NCBI GenBank assembly: GCA_913048175.1
Contig: CAJWVX010000014.1
Span: forward strand, 1 to 37,526
Reading direction: 5' to 3'
Origin: an uncultured Flavobacteriales bacterium
Lineage (GTDB): Bacteria; Bacteroidota; Bacteroidia; Flavobacteriales_E; Vicingaceae
DNA length: 37,526 nucleotides
Numbering within the stretch: the first letter of the stretch is position 1; the number at the start of each line of letters is the position of its first letter. The notes beneath the pieces were generated by a model. That model was not told the origin of the DNA. It was given only the letters and a program-made list of their open reading frames with translations, and did no database searches. The position numbers and the translations under genes were made by a program. Shown here one piece after another: positions 28,137 to 36,671 of this stretch.

Positions 28137-28143
28137 AGATAAA

Positions 28144-28151
28144 CAAAAGTA
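28144..28151 (-). promoter_or_regulatory. Candidate -7 box of the OmpA-family gene
   Basis: TACTTTTG on the minus strand ends 7 nt before the ATG, the same box and spacing as at the GT4 gene at 19589. A -33 element is not evident. Confidence 0.45.
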
Positions 28152-28235
28152 AAATGAAACTACCTTCCTTATTTTGAAAATCAGAATAGTTTTTAACGTT
28201 ACTATTTTAACATCAAAAACAAAAATATCTTTATT

Positions 28236-29666
28236 TTATGCTATTTTATAAAACTTCTCATTGAAGTTTACCAAATACAACTCTTTTTTTGCTCTGGTAA
28301 TAGCTGTATAAAGCCAACGTAAATATTCTACGTTTATCATTTCATCGGTTAAATAACCTTGATCTACAAAAACAGCATCCCACTGTCCGCCTTGCGATTT
28401 ATGACAAGTAATGGCATAAGCAAACTTCACTTGCAAGGCCTGATAATAAGGGTTTTTTCGGATTAATTCGTTTCTTTTTTTTCGATTATTCTCATAAGAA
28501 TAGTCTTCAGAAACTGCTTCATACAATTCTTTAAATTTATCTGATGGCATTGATGGAGATTCTGATAAAATGCTATCCATTAAAATCTTTACATCCAGAT
28601 CTGGTTCATTAGGGTAATCAATCATCCTTATCGTTAAGTTAGCAAATCGAAATCCGTACATCTCCTCCTCCCCTATAATTTTTAATATCTCAACAATATC
28701 TCCATTTGCAATAAACCCAGCTTTGGCATCATCAGTTAACCAGAAGTAGTTATTCTTTACAACCATCATATAATCTCCTGCTGCCAACTCATCTTCTAAC
28801 CATTTTATACGAGCCCTAATCTGTAAATTAAAAAGGTTTGCTCTTTTATTACTCCTTGTAATTAGCATTACATTATCATCACCAAACTTTCCGTAAGCAT
28901 CACTCAAATCATCCTCTAACTCTAAACCCGTAATCACTTTTACATCAGGTTTATTAACTGAATTAAACAATGGTAAATCGTTATCACCTAAGGCAATTTT
29001 ACCTCTTAGGTAAGTAGCATTAGTCAATATTGCAGAATCCTTGCCTTGTCTAACAACCTCACTTAATTCATTAAATTCTAAATTTAAATGATACGAAGCT
29101 GCTAAAAAGTTTTCATCTAAAGCTGGACTTATCTCCATTCCAACAGGTGGTAACTGAGCTGTATCACCAATCAGAACTAACTTACAATTAACTCCATAAT
29201 AAACATATTCTAATAGATCATCTAACAAGCTTTTACTTTCGCCCCAATCTCTTGAGCTTAAAGCTCCTCCATCACTTATCATTGAGGCTTCATCAATCAA
29301 AAAAACTGTATTTTGAAATTTGTTTTGTTTTATCGTTGCTCTTGTATAACCATCCCCTCCACTTTGAAGTTGATAAATCATTTTATGAATTGTAAATGCA
29401 GGCTTGTTTGCATAATTAGACAATACTTTTGCCGCACGACCTGTTGGTGCCAGTAAAACCGAATCGAAATTAATAACTGGAAGTGTTTTAACTAATGCTC
29501 CCACTAAAGATGTCTTACCCGTTCCTGCGTACCCCTTTAAAACAAATAAATGTCTTTTTGCTTTCAAAAAAACAAAATCGGTTAACTCCCCAATTACTTC
29601 TAATTGGTTTTTAGTTGGCTGATAACCAAAGTTTTCTAATAAAGATTTGTAAAATAAGTTTTGCAT
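28236..29666 (-). CDS. RecD-like ATP-dependent DNA helicase (AAA_30 / UvrD_C_2)
   Basis: 476 residues, superfamily 1B helicase. Walker A is LKGYAGTGKTS (Gly45-Thr52), followed by LLAPTGRAAKVL (motif Ia), VFLIDEASMIS (motif II), LVLIGDTAQLPPVG (motif III), AYAITCHKSQGGQWDAVFVD (motif V) and LYTAITRAKKELYLVNF (motif VI). It is shorter than RecD2 and lacks the N-terminal extension, resembling the Dda-like proteins common in Bacteroidota. A role in DNA repair or recombination is inferred. It lies outside the polysaccharide locus. Confidence 0.92.
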   Translation of the reverse strand: MQNLFYKSLLENFGYQPTKNQLEVIGELTDFVFLKAKRHLFVLKGYAGTGKTSLVGALVKTLPVINFDSVLLAPTGRAAKVLSNYANKPAFTIHKMIYQLQSGGDGYTRATIKQNKFQNTVFLIDEASMISDGGALSSRDWGESKSLLDDLLEYVYYGVNCKLVLIGDTAQLPPVGMEISPALDENFLAASYHLNLEFNELSEVVRQGKDSAILTNATYLRGKIALGDNDLPLFNSVNKPDVKVITGLELEDDLSDAYGKFGDDNVMLITRSNKRANLFNLQIRARIKWLEDELAAGDYMMVVKNNYFWLTDDAKAGFIANGDIVEILKIIGEEEMYGFRFANLTIRMIDYPNEPDLDVKILMDSILSESPSMPSDKFKELYEAVSEDYSYENNRKKRNELIRKNPYYQALQVKFAYAITCHKSQGGQWDAVFVDQGYLTDEMINVEYLRWLYTAITRAKKELYLVNFNEKFYKIA

Positions 29667-29953
29667 TAAGTCATATCATTTCCTCTCAAATAACAGCAGT
29701 AAGCAAATTGAATTCCTCAACTTGCCTTCTTCTATCTTTAAAAAGACCCCAATTTTAAGTAGGATAAGTTCAACCCAATACTTTATTTAATTCTTTCAGA
29801 ACTCACAAAAATATTGTTGCACTAAATTAACCTTTAATGTTCTTATCCTGCCTTTTGTTAATTAATAAATATTTTTATACTATTAATTTTACTTTGAGAG
29901 TTATTAAAGGAGAAAAAATGTAGATTTGTGACAAATTGATATAAAATATACTT

Positions 29954-30553
29954 ATGAAAATTGGAATTCAGTTTGGTTTAGCAATATTAGCAGGGTTTAT
30001 TGCTTACATGATTTGGGATAGTATCGATAGTAAAATTGTTTTAACAGAAACTGTTAAAGTGAGAAGAACTGAAGTTAAAGCAAGATTAACACAAATTAGT
30101 GATGCTCAAATTGAGTATAAAAAAATAAGAGGTGCTTATGCAGGCTCTTTTGATGCTTTAACTGATTTTTTAAAAAATGACTCGATTGTTCAAGTGAAAA
30201 TGGAAGGTGAAGTTCCTGATAGCTTATTAGGAAAAGAGGCTTTGGCTTTAGAAATGGGAATCATTAAAAGAGATACAACGAAAATTCCTGTTAGAGAAAT
30301 ATTATTTACAGATAACTTTGATGAAATTGTAGCCAATTTAGCGATAATACCTAATACTGATGGCAAACAATTTACAATTAAAGCAGGTGCTATTGAAAAA
30401 CACAAAAACCAAGTTCCTGTTTTTGAAGTAAATGCAGCTTTAACTGATATTTTTATGGGATTAGAAACTGACAATGAAGGTTATGATATGACCAAATTTA
30501 TGGCTGTTGGATCAATGGAAGAACCTAAAACTAATGGGAACTGGAAAGATTAA
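29954..30553 (+). CDS. Small single-pass membrane protein of unknown function
   Basis: 199 residues. An N-terminal membrane segment (residues 5-22, IQFGLAILAGFIAYMIW) is followed by a charged helical region, then RLTQISDAQIEYKKIRGAYAG. That stretch looks like the start of a pseudopilin-type globular head (a residue pattern often seen after pilin-like helices), but no prepilin peptidase site is seen. The rest is soluble and acidic. The gene precedes DUF3822-rsmD and ends at a strong terminator, so it is probably monocistronic. I do not recognise a function; pilin-like architecture is only a suggestion. Confidence 0.75.
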   Translation: MKIGIQFGLAILAGFIAYMIWDSIDSKIVLTETVKVRRTEVKARLTQISDAQIEYKKIRGAYAGSFDALTDFLKNDSIVQVKMEGEVPDSLLGKEALALEMGIIKRDTTKIPVREILFTDNFDEIVANLAIIPNTDGKQFTIKAGAIEKHKNQVPVFEVNAALTDIFMGLETDNEGYDMTKFMAVGSMEEPKTNGNWKD

Positions 30554-30574
30554 AACAATCTTATTACAATATAG

Positions 30575-30604
30575 AAAGGATATGAATTTTCATATCCTTT
30601 TTTT
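30575..30604 (+). terminator. Intrinsic terminator
   Basis: An 11-bp stem AAAGGATATGA / TCATATCCTTT (30575-30585 and 30590-30600) with a 4-nt loop continues into seven T residues, 22 bp after the stop of the membrane protein gene. Confidence 0.93.
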
Positions 30605-30622
30605 ATATCTTTACTTTTTTTA

Positions 30623-31486
30623 ATGTCAAGCTTAAAACCACATATTAGTTCATTTGATAAATCGTATGTGTCGAGTAATACGAAACATTATAAGCTATAT
30701 ATTGAACTTAGCAATAATGGCTTAAAGCAGACTGTTTTTGATACTCAAAACAATACATTTATAGGGTTTGAAGCATATCAATTTTCAGATATTCATAATG
30801 ATTATTCTTTAGTTGAACCATTAAAAGAAGTAATTGCTAATAATTTGATTTACGAAAATGAATTTGAAGCCATTTTTATAGCTTTAGTCAATAACAGATC
30901 TACTTTGGTTCCGAATGCTATTTTTAAAGCTGATAAGCTAGAAAGCTTTCATCAATTTAATTTTACGAAACAAGAAGAGGACCAGTTTTTCTCTGATCAA
31001 CTAATTAATCTTTCTGCTCATAATATTTATAGCATTCCAGATTTTATAACTGACTTGTTTAGTAATTTAAAAAATGTAAAGTTCAAACATTTTTCTTCTG
31101 CACTAATTGAATCTTCTTTGCTTCATGCAAAAAAAGAAAAAGCACTATCTTTAATTCAAGTACATATTTTACCTTCTTCATTTCAGATTATTGCAATAAA
31201 GAATCAAAAATTAGAATTGTACAATTCATTTCTTTATCAAAGTAGTGAAGATTTTATTTATTATCTGTTATTTATTTTAGATCAATTAGACGTAAATAAT
31301 GAAGAGGCTTCAATTTTATTAACTGGGCATGTAGAAAAAAACTCAGTTATTTATTCCATACTGTACAAATACATTAAAACATTGACTTTTGGCAAGCGTC
31401 CAGAAAATTTAAAGTTTAGTTATATTTTTGAGGAAACACCTCAACACTTTCACAATGCCTTATTTAACCAATTTCTATGCGAATAA
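30623..31486 (+). CDS. DUF3822 family protein
   Basis: 287 residues. The sequence and the position immediately before rsmD fit DUF3822, a family found in Bacteroidota. The N-terminal part (LYIELSNNGLKQTVFDTQNN, then FIGFEAYQF) and the later VHILPSSFQIIAIKNQKLELYNSF recall the two halves of an actin-like ATPase fold, but no clear phosphate loops are seen. The gene overlaps rsmD by 10 nt, which implies coupling. Function unknown; a link to ribosome maturation is only suggested by the neighbour. Confidence 0.78.
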   Translation: MSSLKPHISSFDKSYVSSNTKHYKLYIELSNNGLKQTVFDTQNNTFIGFEAYQFSDIHNDYSLVEPLKEVIANNLIYENEFEAIFIALVNNRSTLVPNAIFKADKLESFHQFNFTKQEEDQFFSDQLINLSAHNIYSIPDFITDLFSNLKNVKFKHFSSALIESSLLHAKKEKALSLIQVHILPSSFQIIAIKNQKLELYNSFLYQSSEDFIYYLLFILDQLDVNNEEASILLTGHVEKNSVIYSILYKYIKTLTFGKRPENLKFSYIFEETPQHFHNALFNQFLCE

Positions 31487-32010
31487 TTAGTGGCTCACAC
31501 AAAAGTAGAAGAATAATTGCGCCTAAAGGTTTGCCTGCAAGACCAACAACTGATTACGCTAAAGAAGGATTATTCAATTTAATTGGAAATGAATTTGATA
31601 TTGACAAATGTGATGTTTTAGATTTATTTGCTGGTATTGGAGGTATTACATTTGAATTTGCATCAAGAGGTGCTAAAAAAATTGTTTGTATCGATCAACA
31701 TAGCGGATGCATCAACTTTATTAAAAAAACAACTATGGAGTTAGGTTTTGACCAAATACGTGTTTTAAAAAATGATGCCTATCGTTTTCTTAAAAAATGT
31801 GATGGACAATTCAACATTATTTTTGCTGATCCCCCTTATGATTTAAAAAATATTAATCAAATTCCTGAGTTAGTTTTTGAAAAAAAACTACTTACAGAAA
31901 ATGGTTTACTAATACTCGAACACGATAAGAGTTGGGACTTTTCTGACTCTCCCAATTTTTATCTTCACAAAAATTACAGCAATGTAAACTTTAGTATTTT
32001 TCAGTATTAA
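31477..32010 (+). CDS. rsmD: 16S rRNA (guanine-N2)-methyltransferase RsmD
   Basis: 177 residues, the usual RsmD size. MRIISGSHKSRRI and RPTTDYAKEGLFNLI are the family N-terminus. VLDLFAGIGGITFEFASRGA is SAM motif I, and ADPPYDL (residues 117-123) carries the DPPY motif that binds the target guanine. It methylates N2 of G966 (E. coli numbering) in 16S rRNA. Its start overlaps DUF3822 by 10 nt and its stop overlaps the MATE gene start by 1 nt (TAATG). Confidence 0.95.
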   Translation: MRIISGSHKSRRIIAPKGLPARPTTDYAKEGLFNLIGNEFDIDKCDVLDLFAGIGGITFEFASRGAKKIVCIDQHSGCINFIKKTTMELGFDQIRVLKNDAYRFLKKCDGQFNIIFADPPYDLKNINQIPELVFEKKLLTENGLLILEHDKSWDFSDSPNFYLHKNYSNVNFSIFQY

Positions 32011-33341
32011 TGCTACAAAATATATCCTATAAAAACATTTGGAAAATTGCACTTCCAATAATTATTAGTGGTGTTGCTCAAAATGTAGTAACAGTTACTG
32101 ATACTATGTTTTTAGGTCGACTTGGCAATGTTGAACTTGGAGCTGCTGGCAATGCCGGTATTTTATATTTCCTTTTGGTACTTTCTGGAATGGGTTTTAC
32201 AACTGGAGCTCAAATTATAATAGGAAGAAGAAATGGGGAACAAAACTTCACTCAAATAGGAAAAGTATTTGATCATTGTATTTATTTCATTATCCCACTA
32301 AGTATTCTTCTGTTTGTTTTTATAAAACTCTTTTCCCCTTTTTTACTAGAAAGTATCACCCAATCTAAAAGCATTTTAGCTGCAGCAACAGATTTTTTAA
32401 GTTATCGTATTTACGGTTTGTTTTTTGCTTTTTTACTTGGAGCATTTGTTGCTTTTTACATTGGAACTACCAAAACAAGAATCCTAATTTATGTTACTCT
32501 CATCATGATGATTGTAAATGTTTTTTTAGATTATTCCCTCATCTTTGGTAATTTTGGATTTCCAAAAATGGGAATAAAAGGAGCTGCTTTAGCATCTGTA
32601 ATATCAGAGATATGCGCTTTAGGTTTTCTTATTGTATTTACACTTAAAAAAATTGATCTTAACAAATATAATCTCTTTAATTTCTCAAAATTTGATATAG
32701 AAATTCTTAAACGAATTACCAAGGTTGGCGGACCAATGATGTTGCAAAACTTCTTGTCAATCAGTTCTTGGTTTATTTTTTTTATAATTATTGAGAAAAT
32801 TGGAGAACGTGAATTAGCTATCTCTCATATTATAAGAAGTATTTATATGGTACTTATGATTCCGTTATTTGGATTTAGCTCAGCTACTAATACATTAGTA
32901 AGTAACCTTATCGGACAAGGAAACAAACATTTAGTATTAACACTAGTTAAAAAAGTTACTTTTTTAAGTTTAGCCTGCACCTCTATTGCCCTTCTTTTCA
33001 ATATATTTTTACCAACACAAATAATTGGTTTTTATACTTCCGACTCTTCTTTAATACAAGAAACAGTACAAACTTTAAATGTTATCAGCGGAACTATGTT
33101 TTCTTTTGCTATTGCTTTTATTTTCTTTAACGGTGTTAGTGGTACAGGTGATACTCAAACAGCACTTCTAATAGAATTTATTACGATATCCATCTATTTG
33201 GTAGCTACCTACTATATTGCAATTATATTACAGTCCTCTTTACCTATAGTTTGGTGTTCCGAATTCATCTATTTTACATTATTAGGTAGTTTGTCTTTTG
33301 CCTACCTGAAATGGGGAAAGTGGGGTGCAGCTAATATTTGA
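32010..33341 (+). CDS. MATE family efflux transporter
   Basis: 443 residues with 12 hydrophobic helices in two homologous halves. The first half starts IWKIALPIIISGVAQNVVTVTDTMFLGRLG, broken here as ALPIIISGVAQNV and TDTMFLGRLG, the standard MATE opening. The second half begins KVGGPMMLQNFLSISSW. FFNGVSGTGDTQTALL is the conserved helix 11-12 stretch. It exports organic cations or related compounds with Na+ or H+. It is coupled to rsmD by a TAATG junction and followed after 4 bp by the peroxidase gene. Confidence 0.93.
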   Translation: MLQNISYKNIWKIALPIIISGVAQNVVTVTDTMFLGRLGNVELGAAGNAGILYFLLVLSGMGFTTGAQIIIGRRNGEQNFTQIGKVFDHCIYFIIPLSILLFVFIKLFSPFLLESITQSKSILAAATDFLSYRIYGLFFAFLLGAFVAFYIGTTKTRILIYVTLIMMIVNVFLDYSLIFGNFGFPKMGIKGAALASVISEICALGFLIVFTLKKIDLNKYNLFNFSKFDIEILKRITKVGGPMMLQNFLSISSWFIFFIIIEKIGERELAISHIIRSIYMVLMIPLFGFSSATNTLVSNLIGQGNKHLVLTLVKKVTFLSLACTSIALLFNIFLPTQIIGFYTSDSSLIQETVQTLNVISGTMFSFAIAFIFFNGVSGTGDTQTALLIEFITISIYLVATYYIAIILQSSLPIVWCSEFIYFTLLGSLSFAYLKWGKWGAANI

Positions 33342-33345
33342 TGCT

Positions 33346-34326
33346 ATGAAACACTGGAAGTGCCTCATAATAGTATTCTTTTTTATAAGCTGCTCAGAAC
33401 AGAACACAAAAATCATACTCGAAAAGCCGAGTATAAATACTAAAGTAGAACTAGGCAAAGAACTTTTTTTTGATCCTATTCTTTCTTTAGACAAATCAAT
33501 TTCATGTGCAAGCTGTCACCAGCCAAAATTTGCTTTTGCAGATAACAAAGCTTTTTCTACTGGTGTAAACGATAGTTTAGGCACTAGAAATACTCCCTCA
33601 GTAATGAATATGGCAAGTAGATCATTTTTCTTTCATGATGGTAGAGCACCTAGCTTAGAAGCACAAGCTATAATACCAATTGAAAACGCTGAAGAAATGA
33701 ACCTTTCTTTTGAAGAAGCTATTAGTAGAATTAAAAAGAATAAAGAATATCTTAATTTATTTAAGAAAATTTATAAAGGTGAACCCAACTCAGCCAATAT
33801 TACAAATGCTCTTGCAGAGTTTGAACGAAGTTTAGAAAGCGATGGCAGTGCTCCACATGACATTTGGATGAAGGACATTGATACAAATGCACTAACGATT
33901 TCACAACAACGAGGAAGGGAAATCTTTATTTCGGATGAATTTAAATGTTTTGAATGCCATTTTGGTCCAGATTTTACTGGAGATGAGTTTAAAAACATTG
34001 GATTATTTGATGGCAAAGTATTACTAGATAAAGGCCGATTTGAAGTTACAAAAGACTCTAACGATATTGGAAAATTTAAAGTGCCAGGATTAAGAAATAT
34101 TGGTTTAACGGCACCTTACATGCATAACGGAATGTTTAATACCCTTGAAGAAGTAATAGACTTTTACAGTAATCCATATGACTTTGTAGAAAAGCCAATC
34201 AATCTAGACACCTTGATGGTTGAACCATTAAATTTCTCAGCACAACAAAAGCAAGATCTAGTTAACTTTTTACATTCACTTACAGACGAGAATATTCCTT
34301 TTAGAGATTACAAAACTGAACAATAA
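33346..34326 (+). CDS. Di-haem cytochrome c peroxidase-type lipoprotein
   Basis: 326 residues from the ATG at 33346. An upstream in-frame GTG at 33325 would overlap the MATE gene and spoil the signal peptide. The lipobox is FFIS-Cys16. Two c-type haem sites are seen: CASCH (Cys54-His58) and CFECH (Cys201-His205). GTRNTPSVMNMA, FFHDGRAPSLEAQA and VPGLRNIGLTAPYMHNG are family signatures of CcpA/MauG-like proteins. It should reduce H2O2 in the periplasm or oxidise a partner. The next 420 bases hold no gene. Confidence 0.93.
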   Translation: MKHWKCLIIVFFFISCSEQNTKIILEKPSINTKVELGKELFFDPILSLDKSISCASCHQPKFAFADNKAFSTGVNDSLGTRNTPSVMNMASRSFFFHDGRAPSLEAQAIIPIENAEEMNLSFEEAISRIKKNKEYLNLFKKIYKGEPNSANITNALAEFERSLESDGSAPHDIWMKDIDTNALTISQQRGREIFISDEFKCFECHFGPDFTGDEFKNIGLFDGKVLLDKGRFEVTKDSNDIGKFKVPGLRNIGLTAPYMHNGMFNTLEEVIDFYSNPYDFVEKPINLDTLMVEPLNFSAQQKQDLVNFLHSLTDENIPFRDYKTEQ

Positions 34327-34699
34327 ACGCTAAGTTTATTTAATAATAGTTTATATCCTAAATTAATTTATAATTCCCTTATAGAATAAAACCGTTAAAA
34401 CACTACACACAAAATCGTTACAAAAAAACCTAATTCAGTAGAGATCTTATTCACATTTATTTGAGAGTGAAGATAAGTTACCGTTCACAATAAAAAAGTG
34501 ACCGTTAAATGAAAAAAATAGCTTTTTCATTTTTCTATCCTCATAATGTATATTTTTAACTAAAATATAACAGTGCAACATATCTTCATTTGTAGTCGTT
34601 TGTAAACTGTAATATTTTAATGAAATTTAAATCTTAACCCAACAAAAGTAACGGCTATAACTAATATTGAACTAAATTAAAAAACAAAGCCTATAAGCT
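34327..34699. other. Non-coding stretch before the cassette array
   Basis: No useful reading frame. ACCGTT appears three times (in about 34390-34510), twice beside a GTTCAC/GTGACC inverted pair. A weak AT-only hairpin ATGAAAAA/TTTTTCAT lies at 34509-34530, before a short T-run. A minus-strand TACTTTTG lies near 34645 without a gene behind it. Compositionally this marks the change from core genes to the array. Confidence 0.45.
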
Positions 34700-34740
34700 G
34701 GGTATATGTCACAAGTGACACATACCCAATTGTTAGCAAA
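34700..34740. repeat. 28-bp palindrome and first cassette core site
   Basis: GGGTATATGTCAC (34700-34712), AA, GTGACACATACCC (34715-34727) is an inverted repeat with 12 of 13 pairs. It runs directly into TTGTTAGCAAA (34730-34740), whose exact complement is found after the gene that follows (35652-35662). It could be an attachment-type boundary, the end of a lost cassette, or an operator. Confidence 0.6.
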
Positions 34741-34746
34741 CATAAA

Positions 34747-35646
34747 ATGAAGATACTCTATATTATAATATTAACTACAGTGATTTCAGTTACATGTTAT
34801 GGTCAAGAATTTCCTCCACAAAAACTTGAGCAATTCGACTTTACTTCAATTGAAACTAAAGTTTCCGCTAATCAAAAACTCAACATACTGAAAAGGTTAG
34901 TTTTTTCGGAGTATTTAATGCCAACAGAATTTAAAACTACTGAATCTTATGATTTTGAAAATTACCACCTTTTAGATTTTAACGCAGATGGGAAACTTGA
35001 CATTATTTATGATGGAAGAAACCCCATGGGAATAGAAACTAATAATGTTGTTTTCTTCCTGAATAGAGAAGATTCATTAATACCAGTAATTAAGTTGAAT
35101 GGAGATTTTACGAAAATTGAAATACAAAAGAGTCAACTTGTAGGTTTTCAGCTACTTAAATCACCTTGCTGTGCTAATTTCATCTATAGAATCGAGGATT
35201 ATAAATTCAGTTATTCTAACGATTGTTTTGAACCTATAAATGGCAATCATGAATATTATAAATATTGGTACGGTCAAGTAAATGACTTTGAATTTTGTGT
35301 TTCTCTAATTAGTAAATATGCCTATGTAAAGAAGACAGAATTTCCTACGAAGATTGAATTTAATAGAAGTTCAATTGTTACGAGTAAGGTCTATTTGACT
35401 CCAAAGCCGTCTGAACCATCTAATATAGATTTCAAGGAATATAAAGTGGCATTCAATTATATGGACAACAAAGCAATATCTCAATTGCCAGAAGGAACAA
35501 TCTGTGAAGTTTTATCCGAAAAAATGAATGAAAAAGGTAATACATTTTGCTTTGTTGTATTAGTACTCAACGAAGAAGAAAAAAACTATATGAATCGTAT
35601 TAAATTCAAACATTATGGTTGGCTAAATAAGGAGAAATTGAAGTGA
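34747..35646 (+). CDS. Secreted protein with Ca-binding-like motif and SH3-like tail (cassette 1)
   Basis: 299 residues. A signal peptide is likely cleaved near residue 19 (SVTCYG, QE). LLDFNADGKLDIIYDG (Asp77, Asn79, Asp81, Asp85) matches the DxNxDGxxD calcium loop of FG-GAP/VCBS and EF-hand-like modules. The C-terminal ~100 residues start VYLTPKPSEPSNID and end YGWLNKEKLK, a bacterial SH3-like layout (short beta strands, final Gly-Trp). A Cys pair CC occurs in the middle (SPCCANF). The gene fits tightly between its two core sequences: the ATG is 6 nt after one and the stop 5 nt before the other. Function unknown. Confidence 0.75.
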   Translation: MKILYIIILTTVISVTCYGQEFPPQKLEQFDFTSIETKVSANQKLNILKRLVFSEYLMPTEFKTTESYDFENYHLLDFNADGKLDIIYDGRNPMGIETNNVVFFLNREDSLIPVIKLNGDFTKIEIQKSQLVGFQLLKSPCCANFIYRIEDYKFSYSNDCFEPINGNHEYYKYWYGQVNDFEFCVSLISKYAYVKKTEFPTKIEFNRSSIVTSKVYLTPKPSEPSNIDFKEYKVAFNYMDNKAISQLPEGTICEVLSEKMNEKGNTFCFVVLVLNEEEKNYMNRIKFKHYGWLNKEKLK

Positions 35647-35651
35647 AAACA

Positions 35652-35897
35652 TTTGCTAACAATCTATATATAATATGCCTTGTTGCGAGCATTTTAGCTT
35701 TGCGAAACTTGGGCAATTAATGCCATAATTTTTGCTAATGCTTTTTAATAACAAATTAGCGAGCTGCATTCTCGCTTTGTAAATTGACAAGGTTGTCGTT
35801 ACTAAGTTGTTGCAGTAGCGGGGAATCCTCACAAAAATTATTACTTTTAAGCATTGAACAAACTAAACGCACATTTCATATAGTTGCGTTGGGCAAT
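35652..35897. repeat. attC-like 246-bp repeat, copy 1
   Basis: Begins with TTTGCTAACAA (core of cassette 1) and ends with GTTGGGCAAT (core of cassette 2, 35888-35897). Shared with copy 2 are TTGCGAGC at 35683, CCATAATTTTTGCTA at 35723-35737 and a 26-base identical block at 35827-35852. ATAATTTTTG pairs with CAAAAATTAT across ~100 bases. Inside lies the hairpin GCGAG/CTCGC (35759-35763, 35771-35775). The whole can fold as one nested imperfect palindrome. Confidence 0.75.
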
Positions 35898-35911
35898 ATA
35901 AAAACACTGAA

Positions 35912-36667
35912 ATGAAAAAAATCATCTACTCCTTATTAATTATAGTATTTACTTCCTCTTGTGCCTTTCACCAAGGAATGATGACTGGTAGTGCATCTAT
36001 TTCAAACGGAAAATTCTCTATTGTTGATTTCGCCACTGGTACGGCAACCACTAAGCAGATATTTGGTATTGGTGGTCTAAATAGTGACGCTCTAGTGTTA
36101 GAAGCAAAAAGAAATCTATACATAAATCATCCACTAAAAAGAGGGCAAGCGCTAGCAAATCTAACAGTTGACTTTAAGCGAGAATTTTACTTTATTATAT
36201 TTAAGACAAGAGTAACTATCACTGCAGAAGTTGTTGATTTTAATCTAGCTCCAACAGATCAAGCATTTGAACAAATCAACAAAAAAATTATAAGAAGTAT
36301 GCCTACAAATCTTCGAAATTTCAACATTGGAGAAATAATTTTAATTACACTAAACGACAACAGAAAAGATGCTAGGATAATCGGATTTAAAAATGAAACT
36401 GTAATTGTTCAATATAACAGTAATAATAATTTATTAAAAACCAAAAAACTTAATCTTAATAAGATATTCAAGACAAAAATATCTTCAAAAAACATTGAAC
36501 TCTATGGTTACCAAATCAACCAGGTTGTCCAGTTTGAAACTGATAACTTTATAAAAAAAGAGGGGAAAATAGTCGGTCTAAATAATACTCATGCTTGGGT
36601 TGAATATCAAAATATCAAGAAATTAGATTGGATTTCAGTTACATTAGCAAGTTTAGAAAAAGAATAA
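35912..36667 (+). CDS. Lipoprotein with two Tudor/SH3-like repeats (cassette 2)
   Basis: 251 residues. The lipobox TSS-Cys17 predicts a lipoprotein. Residues ~25-125 (VDFATGTATTKQIFGIGGL, then DFKREFYFIIFKTRVTITAEVVDF) resemble small Bacteroidota lipoproteins of the DUF6567 type; that family name is from memory. After it come two similar ~45-residue beta units at about 137-182 and 200-246 (ARIIGFKNETVIVQY and GKIVGLNNTHAWVEY), a Tudor/KOW-like pattern. A fusion of an unknown domain to ligand- or sugar-binding barrels is possible. It starts 14 nt after its 5' core and ends 4 nt before its 3' core. Confidence 0.75.
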   Translation: MKKIIYSLLIIVFTSSCAFHQGMMTGSASISNGKFSIVDFATGTATTKQIFGIGGLNSDALVLEAKRNLYINHPLKRGQALANLTVDFKREFYFIIFKTRVTITAEVVDFNLAPTDQAFEQINKKIIRSMPTNLRNFNIGEIILITLNDNRKDARIIGFKNETVIVQYNSNNNLLKTKKLNLNKIFKTKISSKNIELYGYQINQVVQFETDNFIKKEGKIVGLNNTHAWVEYQNIKKLDWISVTLASLEKE

Positions 36668-36671
36668 AAAC

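Noticed and set aside
33325-33345. In-frame GTG upstream of the peroxidase ATG
   Set aside because: It would place seven residues before the signal peptide and overlap the MATE gene; the ATG at 33346 gives a proper lipobox lipoprotein.
34509-34534. Hairpin before a short T-run as terminator of the peroxidase gene
   Set aside because: The stem is almost purely A-T, could pair by chance in this composition, and lies ~180 bp after the stop.
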